In this document: piece after piece, positions 5,026 to 11,600 of the stretch
Position numbering within the stretch: the stretch's first letter is position 1
Layout: each line of letters opens with the position of its first letter
IMG/VR virus record: IMGVR_UViG_3300042863_000853
Span: 1 to 20,923 of that record
Strand: one strand, 5' to 3'
From: a virus
Length of the DNA: 20,923 nt
The notes under the pieces: model-generated
Told to the model about the DNA's origin: nothing
The model's input: the letters and a program-made list of their open reading frames with translations, nothing else
Database searches by the model: none
Program-made: the position numbers and the translations under genes

Positions 5026-6008
5026 TGTTCTTTCAAGAACCTCAACCATGCGTTCTCTGCTGGATCAAACCATGACTTGTCGCCAAGGTCGATGAGTAGT
5101 TGGTGTTCTTGCACTTCATCTGGCATACTACGGAGGACTTCCGAGTTAGAGAAGTTGCCAACATTGAGGAGAAGGAAGCGATGACCAGATGGTTTGTCGT
5201 CTTTACCTTGCTCACTACGCACTCGGTTCCTTACCTCAGTAGAGGATAGTTTCTCGTTCTTCGCGGCCTCAAGAAGTTCACTTTGCTTCTTAGCGTTGGT
5301 CTTCTCATCCCCGAAGTTCGCGTTTCCAATCTCTCGATAGACTGTGAACGGAAGCATTGGATCACGTTTAGCAGCGGGGAATGCTTTGCAAGCACGGGCA
5401 TAACCTGACACGGTAGGGTAACTTTTCTTAAAATTAGAACAGAGTTGATTGACTACATCGTCATGTCCAGCCGCTTCCAAGGCTACCACTGAGTCACCAA
5501 TGATCCATTGCGCTCCGCTTTCCAAGGTAAGACCGAAGGCAAATGCTGCCACCCAGTCTTTCATATCTACATCACCTTTGGGCACACACTGAGTCATTCC
5601 CGCGCCAATGTCGAACTTCTTAGTGAATGAAGAGAGTTCCAATCCATTCTTAACGCTCTCCACAAGGGCCAAGGATTCATTGACTGGTTCTTCGATTGGC
5701 TCATCTTTGGTCAGCTCAACCTCCGCTTCGACTACAGGATTGTCCAAGCGTTCCTCTTCCATTTCCTCGGCCATTTCCAAGTCAGCACTCATCCTCTCAT
5801 ACATTTCCAGCATCTCATCTGGTGCATCATCCTCAAGGTATTCGTTCTTCTTGAGTTTCGCCCATGCTTTTTTGATATGGGTTTCAGTGATGTTGATGCC
5901 CGGCCATTCGGTTTTGACATACTCACCCATCTGAGTGAGGTATTTTGACAGAGGGACAAGAACGCCCTCTTGAGTTGGACTGAATAGTTCTAATTCTTTC
6001 TTTTTCAT
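5022..6008 (-). CDS. ParB/KorB-like DNA-binding protein (328 aa)
   Basis: Residues 1-60 contain a short helical region (ITETHIKKAWAKLKKNEYL). Residues 61-115 are very acidic and probably disordered. Residues ~150-266 have W-I-I-G-D (168-172), an amphipathic stretch, KKSYPTVSGYARACKAFPAAKRD (194-216), a FTVYREI strand or helix and LLEAAKNEKLSSTEVRNRV (245-263). This resembles the helical DNA-binding region of KorB/ParB-type and related phage proteins: W.IGD, then SY.T...YA..A+.FP...R, then LL..A.....S..E.R. The likely role is sequence-specific DNA binding, and it is the best local candidate to bind the nine palindromes (inference). The start follows CACTAAA; the stop overlaps the next gene. 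Confidence 0.55.
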   Translation of the reverse strand: MKKKELELFSPTQEGVLVPLSKYLTQMGEYVKTEWPGINITETHIKKAWAKLKKNEYLEDDAPDEMLEMYERMSADLEMAEEMEEERLDNPVVEAEVELTKDEPIEEPVNESLALVESVKNGLELSSFTKKFDIGAGMTQCVPKGDVDMKDWVAAFAFGLTLESGAQWIIGDSVVALEAAGHDDVVNQLCSNFKKSYPTVSGYARACKAFPAAKRDPMLPFTVYREIGNANFGDEKTNAKKQSELLEAAKNEKLSSTEVRNRVRSEQGKDDKPSGHRFLLLNVGNFSNSEVLRSMPDEVQEHQLLIDLGDKSWFDPAENAWLRFLKEQ

Positions 6009-6047
6009 TTTAGTGTTATTAGGTTAGGTGTTCTGGGGAGAACAGAA

Positions 6048-6869
6048 TTAATATGGAATCTCGTCTACGTCTTCTTCAATAGGAGCATCGAGGTTGAAGT
6101 CTATCGCGGCCTGCTCTACGCACTTGGCGAATGGAGTTGTGAATCCCTTCTCCAAGTAATACTGGTAGAGTTTAGTGAGTGCAGGTTTTCCAATCTCTCC
6201 AAGCTTCTTGTCCTTCTGTGATCCACTTGGAACGATGGCAGATGCCCAATCTTTGGGATCAAGTTCTGCTGGTTTAGGCTCCTCCACTTTAGGTTCAGAC
6301 TTTGGTTCTGACTTGGAGATAGAGATACCTTTCCGGTTAGCTTCGATGAAGATTGACGAGACATACGCCCGAAGAGTCTCTTCATCTGTGACTTTGCCGA
6401 GATAGGCCATGCGAACCAAGGAGTCGATATAGAGGTGAGTCTCTACGATTTGATCGAGTGCCTGCTCTGGATTATCGGTTACGATACTCTTTGGTGTTGA
6501 TGCAACACGGGGCGGTTCCTCATCTTGCTTTTCAAACTCAACCTTACCTGTAGCAGTTACCTTGATGATGTCACGATCCACTTTCCCGTTCTTACCATCG
6601 TAGGTTTCATGCTCAAGTGATACACCTGTCATGCCATGCTTGCCTCGGACTGAAGAGAGCGTTACTACATTTCCTTTCAATGATTGCTCTTGATTATTGT
6701 TGAAGAACTTGAGTCCGTAAGTTTGCCCGTCGATCTCAATGTCTCCACCTTGGATCACGAACTCGCCTTTCGGGCCAGTAAATGTCTTCGGTTCCCACAA
6801 TTTAGTGACCTTTCCAGTCACTCGCTTGATGATGTCTTTCTGTTCGATTCCTTCTAATTGGTTACTCAT
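6048..6869 (-). CDS. OB-fold single-stranded DNA-binding protein-like (273 aa)
   Basis: Residues ~10-115 have a beta-rich pattern typical of an OB fold (GKVTKLWEPKTF, GEFVIQGGDIEIDGQTYGLK, NVVTLSSVRGK, RDIIKVTATGKVEFE). A Pro/Glu/Lys-rich linker follows and then a helical C-terminal part. The protein ends EEDVDEIPY, closely resembling the acidic tip of bacterial SSB (DDDIPF) that recruits repair proteins. The likely role is to coat ssDNA during phage replication or recombination alongside the helicase and RecB-like nuclease. The start at 6869 (MSNQLEGIEQ) is chosen over a 13-residue longer reading because it forms an ATGA overlap with the 36-aa gene. Palindromic site 4 lies inside. Confidence 0.6.
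   Translation of the reverse strand: MSNQLEGIEQKDIIKRVTGKVTKLWEPKTFTGPKGEFVIQGGDIEIDGQTYGLKFFNNNQEQSLKGNVVTLSSVRGKHGMTGVSLEHETYDGKNGKVDRDIIKVTATGKVEFEKQDEEPPRVASTPKSIVTDNPEQALDQIVETHLYIDSLVRMAYLGKVTDEETLRAYVSSIFIEANRKGISISKSEPKSEPKVEEPKPAELDPKDWASAIVPSGSQKDKKLGEIGKPALTKLYQYYLEKGFTTPFAKCVEQAAIDFNLDAPIEEDVDEIPY
6472..6487. promoter_or_regulatory. palindromic site 4 (TTATCG-GTTA-CGATAC)
   Basis: A copy of the dispersed palindrome inside the SSB-like gene. Its spacer is identical to that of site 3; one base of the right arm differs. Confidence 0.6.
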
Positions 6870-6976
6870 TTTAATATTAATGTCATTGTTGCGGATAATG
6901 CTCCACAAATTATACCTGCTGTGAATCCTAATATAATACCTATTAAGGCAAATTTGGTTGTAGGATTAATTCTCAT
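6866..6976 (-). CDS. 36-aa single-span membrane protein
   Basis: This gene was read directly. The ATG at 6976 overlaps the upstream stop (TAATG) and the TGA overlaps the next ATG (6869). The product is MRINPTTK followed by one continuous hydrophobic, Gly-rich segment of about 26 residues (FALIGIILGFTAGIICGALS and on) and a final Lys. It should insert once in the inner membrane. The short basic N-terminus and glycine motifs would permit helix packing or oligomerisation. Its place in an early replication operon argues against a classical holin. Possible roles are a replication membrane anchor, superinfection exclusion or a host-directed toxin-like peptide; none is shown. Confidence 0.6.
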   Translation of the reverse strand: MRINPTTKFALIGIILGFTAGIICGALSATMTLILK

Positions 6977-7209
6977 TACCAGTTGTCAATATTTACTTCC
7001 AGTTCTTTGATTTCTTTAGTTGCTTTGTCGTAGATGCGATAGAAGTCCGCTAACCCACCGAGGGAGATTCGGATTTCCCATCGACTGATCGGATCAACAG
7101 TTTCGTCTATCCTTGCTGGTGGTTGATTTTCCATCCAGTCTAATGCTTCTTGCTTGTTCTCTTCTGGCAGCATCGCCAGTCTTTCAATAGGTGGTAGTCT
7201 CTTACTCAT
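6976..7209 (-). CDS. hypothetical protein (77 aa)
   Basis: The product begins MSKRLPPIERLAMLPEENKQ, with a helical acidic N-terminal half. It continues into a likely beta-rich or mixed C-terminus (RWEIRISLGGLADFYRIYDK, then KEIKELEVNIDNW). No known domain is recognised. The start at 7209 follows ACAAAACTA and overlaps the end of the RecB-like gene by 8 bases; its stop overlaps the 36-aa gene. The coupling suggests a function linked to the nuclease or SSB, but nothing in the sequence proves it. Confidence 0.65.
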   Translation of the reverse strand: MSKRLPPIERLAMLPEENKQEALDWMENQPPARIDETVDPISRWEIRISLGGLADFYRIYDKATKEIKELEVNIDNW

Positions 7210-8071
7210 TAGTTTTGTATGTTAATTTATAGTAGTTGCAGAAGGGTGCTACTGAGCAATAACGCTCGCAACGAATATCCCCTCCGTTTCGTTTTTCGAT
7301 TGAGTGTTTCGCGCCATAGGTAGGAAGTAAGTTTTGTGCTTCCTCGAATGTCTCGCACACTTTTGCTGCTCGTTTGTTTCCGTCTTTCTTGATCGCAAAG
7401 GTATCTGGTTTCGCCCATCTTTCCTTTGGTTCACAGATAGGAATGGTATCATCTGGCATTACCGCCGCTGCTTGGTGAAGTTTGATTCTCTCCGCTGCGT
7501 ATCGGACTACTTCGCAGGCATCCCAGAGTGGAATGTCAACGATGTGAACCGCACACTGTGGATACTCTTTGTCAAACTCAGCCTTGCTCGCCTGCCAATC
7601 ACGAAGGATAGCGACGATCTGACCTTTCTTGACTTGGTATCCATACTCTCTCCAGAGCATGGCATTTAGATTAATCTGTGCTTCCCACTCTGCTTTTCCT
7701 CCGAGAAGGAATGAGAAGACTGAGGTTACTTTGAAGTCTGAGATAGTTTGATTGCCTGTCTCATACAAGTCAGTCTGACCTGTGAGTGTCCAACCATTGA
7801 TCTCTTTGTAAAGACGCTTCTCAGTCATCTCTTCTTCCCCGCCTGCCAATTCAAGAACCTTGTGAACTGACTGACCGAGCAATGCCCACACCCTGTCGGA
7901 TGCGTCTTCTACAATCTGGTCGTTATACCTTTTCTTAAGTTGGTTGATCTTCGGTGGGCCGATTAAAGTAGTCACCGATATATCTGCCTTCCTTTGTCCT
8001 GCCATATAACCATCATGGGACAAGGCACGAAACATTGGAGCCGGAAGATCGTGATTATTCGTTATCGTCAT
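7202..8071 (-). CDS. RecB/Cas4-like PD-(D/E)XK nuclease (289 aa)
   Basis: Catalytic residues fit the RecB/Cas4-type PD-(D/E)XK nuclease: H70 in GQSVHKVLE, D101 in TGQTDLYE, the D-F-K triad at 112-114 (SDFKVTS) and Q132 in AQINLNAML. Four Cys are placed as in iron-sulfur versions: C213 (PICEPKERW) and a C-terminal cluster C268, C272, C278 (RCERYCSVAPFC). The protein probably degrades or resects DNA ends, working with the SNF2-like helicase and SSB-like protein in phage recombination. Metal and Fe-S binding are inferred from residue placement. The ATG at 8071 overlaps the preceding gene by 17 bases. Length is normal for the family. Confidence 0.85.
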   Translation of the reverse strand: MTITNNHDLPAPMFRALSHDGYMAGQRKADISVTTLIGPPKINQLKKRYNDQIVEDASDRVWALLGQSVHKVLELAGGEEEMTEKRLYKEINGWTLTGQTDLYETGNQTISDFKVTSVFSFLLGGKAEWEAQINLNAMLWREYGYQVKKGQIVAILRDWQASKAEFDKEYPQCAVHIVDIPLWDACEVVRYAAERIKLHQAAAVMPDDTIPICEPKERWAKPDTFAIKKDGNKRAAKVCETFEEAQNLLPTYGAKHSIEKRNGGDIRCERYCSVAPFCNYYKLTYKTNE

Positions 8072-8210
8072 AGTTTCTCGGATTAGGGTCTATGCCATCC
8101 TGCATATCGCGGCGAGCGCAAGCATAGAGAAAGTCTTCCTCTCTCTCTTCCTCAATCTCACCGCTAAGATCGTAGGGTTCTTCTTCCCCATCGTTACAAG
8201 CGAGACTCAT
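8055..8210 (-). CDS. hypothetical acidic small protein (51 aa)
   Basis: This gene was read directly. ATG at 8210 overlaps the stop of the 72-aa gene (TAATG), and the frame ends in TAA at 8055, inside the start of the nuclease gene. The product begins MSLACNDGEEEPYDLSGEIE and continues with a run of Glu/Arg, LYACARRDMQDGIDPNP and an acidic end. It is strongly acidic, so a DNA mimic or a small accessory protein is conceivable. No family is recognised. Confidence 0.6.
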   Translation of the reverse strand: MSLACNDGEEEPYDLSGEIEEEREEDFLYACARRDMQDGIDPNPRNYDDNE

Positions 8211-8428
8211 TATTCGGTAACTGCTGGAAGTTTCTCTTCAAACGAAGCTGCCAGAATTTCCGATACACCGCGAAGGTGATCGCCAGTTTTAACCAGAGTT
8301 GCTGCACTGGTCAGGTTGCCGAGGTCGAACTTGCCATCCGCTGCTGTAGCGGTAATCAGGCGAAGGTAGATTTCTTTTTGAAGCTCACTTGGAGCGGTTG
8401 TTCTTGTAGGTGTAGGTTTATCTTTCAT
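8210..8428 (-). CDS. hypothetical protein, first gene of the early operon (72 aa)
   Basis: The frame is open from 8461, but the ATG at 8428 (MKDKPTPTRTTAPSEL) is preferred. The promoter at 8468-8495 would start transcription near 8461, and the leader AAAACTCTA before 8428 matches other starts here. The product has a Thr/Pro-rich N-terminus and a helical C-terminal part (LQKEIYLRLITATAAD, then SAATLVKTGDHLRGVSEILA). No family is recognised. It is the promoter-proximal gene of a nine-gene operon running to 4571. Confidence 0.65.
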   Translation of the reverse strand: MKDKPTPTRTTAPSELQKEIYLRLITATAADGKFDLGNLTSAATLVKTGDHLRGVSEILAASFEEKLPAVTE

Positions 8429-8467
8429 TAGAGTTTTATGGACGGATGTTGTGCCGTTCACAAGGCC

Positions 8468-8495
8468 AATCTACACACTCCGATTATCGTGTCAA
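8468..8495 (-). promoter_or_regulatory. sigma70-like promoter of the early operon
   Basis: TTGACA (8495-8490), 16-bp spacer, TAGATT (8473-8468). This is the same pair and spacing as the ncRNA promoter at 4517-4544. The start is expected near 8461, giving a ~33-nt leader to the ATG at 8428. The first spacer bases (CGATAA) form a half-site of the palindrome, and a full copy lies 22 bp upstream. Confidence 0.7.
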
Positions 8496-8517
8496 CATTT
8501 TTTTGTAGTTATTTTTA

Positions 8518-8533
8518 TTATCGTTTCCGATAA
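8518..8533. promoter_or_regulatory. palindromic site 5 (TTATCG-TTTC-CGATAA)
   Basis: Both arms are perfect. It is intergenic, between the terminator of the virion operon and the early promoter at 8468-8495. It is well placed as an operator for that promoter. Confidence 0.75.
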
Positions 8534-8568
8534 CAGAAAACGCACCTCAGATTTCTCCAAGGTGCGTT
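8534..8568 (-). terminator. terminator after the virion operon
   Basis: AACGCACCT (8539-8547) pairs with AGGTGCGTT (8560-8568) over a 12-nt loop. On the - strand the stem is followed by TTTTCTGTT. It lies about 75 bases past the stop of the 1859-aa gene and before the early promoter. Confidence 0.65.
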
Positions 8569-8611
8569 CCCTAATGAATAACACGAAACAACAGCAACAA
8601 GCTGCGGAGGT

Positions 8612-8639
8612 AGATTACATGAGCCTCTGCGGATGTCAA
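8612..8639 (-). promoter_or_regulatory. possible promoter for a very short RNA
   Basis: TTGACA (8639-8634), 16-bp spacer, TAATCT (8617-8612), just past the end of the 1859-aa gene. Transcription would start near 8605 and end at the hairpin 8539-8568, giving an RNA of ~70 nt. The -10 is poor, so this is tentative. Confidence 0.25.
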
Positions 8640-8641
8640 CC

Positions 8642-11600
8642 TTATTTATTCGGAAGCTTGTTCAAAAATATATTGTAGTTCTTTTGATATTGGCTTTCGA
8701 GCTTCTGAATCTCATCAAATTTTTCTTTGCTCACTTTTTCTTTTAGCCATTTCTTGAATGCTGTTTTCTCCGCTTGATCCATTGGCCCACTTCCAAGTCG
8801 CAATGGTTGACGATTCCTTGCGCCCGATTGCATACTTTGAATTGCGTTCGCTCGCTCACTTTTCGGAAGGGAATTCAAATACTCTTTTGCATATGCTACC
8901 GCTGCTCCGGGTTCACCGCGCTGGAGATAACTTGCAATCTCTCGATTGATTGGTGTCATTTTACCGGGGGCAATGTCCATCGGTCGTTTAGTCCTGTATT
9001 CCAACCCTGCACTTGATGCCCATCTGCGAGCATACTTATTGATCGAAGCAACCTCTCTTCTGAACATTTCTTCTGCAACTGTTGGAGCTTTGGAATATCC
9101 CAATCCACTCGCGGCGGTTTGATATAAGCGTTGTGAAACTCGGTATCCAGAGAATGTTCTGTTAAGGTAGTTGTTAATATCTCCAAGTGTAATCTTACCT
9201 TGGTCTGCTGCATTCTGAATAAATGTTGCAGTCTCTTTGAAGATACTGAGAGCAGGAGGATCGAGGGGATTCTTTACTCGTTCACGATCCTGCCAGTCCA
9301 TAAAGAATTGGCCGTAATTTCCTATGAGTCCAAGCGCACCCATGCCAATCAGATTATACCATGCGCGTTCAAGGGATAGATAGAGTTCATCGTCATCCTC
9401 GTCATCTTCAAATGCCTTAATAATATCTTCGTAACTCGGCCCCTTCATCAGCACACCGAAAAGCATATCACGCAAACGGAGGATTACTTCACCACCAACA
9501 TATGAAGCTCCAAGCCACATCATCACAGGAATAATAGTGAGTGCCTTGCCTTCGGCTTTCGTTACTTTTTTAGGTATCTCATCCAATGTAATCTTACGAT
9601 TGTCACCAAGCTCTTTTGCTTCTGCCAACCTCAAACGATACAGCAGTTGGCGAGTTTGGTCTGGAAGTTGAAGGGTTTCATTCTTGTTGGTTACTGCCCT
9701 CCAAGCTGGCTCAAATGTATTCTTCCAGCTTTGACGCATTACTTGAGTCGAGAACTTCTGATACTTAAACAAGAACCTTCCGATAGGTGTATCTGTAAAG
9801 ATTGGAGTTTGAGCAATCGTGTAGCTTCCTTGTGAGATGTTGGCGAAGTAGCGGAGTAACTTGTCAGTCTCTGGGCCAGTGCCTTGTTCAACGATTAGTT
9901 TATCAGCATCAATGTTGTTTCGGTTCAACCATGTTAATGCTCGTTTAGAAAATGAACTATTTGGATTCTTCGATAGACTTGAAAGTGTTTTCCTCAAGAA
10001 TGATTTTCCAATAATCATACTTTGAGTTCTGACCATTTGCTCTACTGGTGTGAATCCAGACCACTTCAACAAGAAGTCAGTTGTTTTCTGTCCTGCTTTA
10101 GCGAGTCCACTTGATTCAAGAACAACTTGATGGTCGCCAACAATGTTCATCAAGTCGCGGGATACGATACCTTTTTCTCTCGCGTCTTTAAGTTCTCTTC
10201 CAAGTTTGCGAAGTTCTGCAAAGGATGAAACGTAACTTGAAAGCGCACCCGGTTGTCCAACCATCGCATTGAGGGTTGTTCCACCAAAGAAGTTCAGCAT
10301 GGATGAGGCAGGATTTCCAAGCTGAAGTCCAGATGACCAGATGTTCAGCGTTGCCATTCCTTTTACAATCGGATCATTTGGATAAGCTCCTTCGACTCGT
10401 TCTTGTGCTGATGTGATATAATCAATTGTCCTGCGATCTCTGGTTGATTCCCTTGATCTATCCCAAAGGGTCTTTGAGTTCTCTCCAAGTTTCTGACCGA
10501 ATTGCTCAATTCGACTGCTATGTTGCGCCCATCGTGCAACGTAATCTGTCATCACTTGCGTAGAGTAATCGTAAAGTTCTTCTGGGAATGCTTGTCCACG
10601 GGCGGCTTCGATTCCAGAAAAGTAATCGTTCTGACTTCCTGTTCCTTGGTAGTCGGAGATAAATACCTCTGCTTCCTCTGGAGTTTGAATCCTTCCAGAC
10701 TTCATCAATGCTTCTACAATTTCGTTGTATTCCTTCTGATATTTGTCTGGTTCCATCAATGCTCTCTTATACTCAGGCTTGAAAACTCGCGGCCAAAACT
10801 TTTCTACCCTTCCGATTGGTCGCCATCTTTGTAGCCCTTTATCAAAAACTTTGATTCCGATCTTTTGGTTTTCATTTCCAGATTCTTCACCAAACTTTTG
10901 CCAAGCAGTAACAATCTTCTGAGTGATTGGATTTAGTTCATCAAAAAACTCAGCGGTGTCTCGCTTATTCTCTTGTGCCGCAAAGAACCTTTTAACTTCT
11001 TCATCAATCTTTTTCTTGGTTGATTTAGATTGTTTAGAATACTCATCAAATGCTGGCAGTAGAATCTTATTAGCGAATCCAAGTCGGCGTTGAGCTTGAT
11101 CGTAGTAATCATCAATAGCTGTAGCCAGCTTGGTAAATTTAGCCCTACGCAACCTATCACTTGCCGATTCAAAAATACCACGCACAAAAGCGAAGTTCTT
11201 AATATGACTCTCAATCTTATTGTTGATTGGCATATTATCTTCTTTGCCAATATCCAGACCTTGAGCCATTGCTTCGGTGATTGTCTCTGCTTCTGGTTCT
11301 ATTGGGGTTTGTTCTGGTATTGACTCTAGCAGTTTTGCTTTTTCTGTTGGAAGAGTAAAATCGGTTTTTGATGGAGAAACAGTAGTTATCGAATCAAGCC
11401 AAATCGCAAGCGTTTCATCTGGAGAAAAGTTTTCGGATATTGCATTCCAAAGTTTTTTTAATTTTGCTCCAATTTCTGTAAAAAATTTATCAACTAAAGA
11501 TTTAGGTTTTTCTCTTGTCGTTGCCCATTTTGCAACCTCATCGCCAAACCATTCATCAAATGAACTCCGATATTGTTCCCATTCTGCAACCCTGAGTTCT

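Noticed and set aside
8451-8500. Start of the 72-aa gene at 8461 (83-aa version)
   Set aside because: The promoter at 8468-8495 would begin the transcript at about 8461, leaving no room for that start; the ATG at 8428 has the usual leader.
8574-8678. 34-aa + strand ORF beginning MNNTKQQQQAAEV
   Set aside because: It overlaps the terminator region and the antisense 3' end of the 1859-aa gene. Only the CTAATGAATAACAC start context resembles a real gene, and there is no promoter on that strand.
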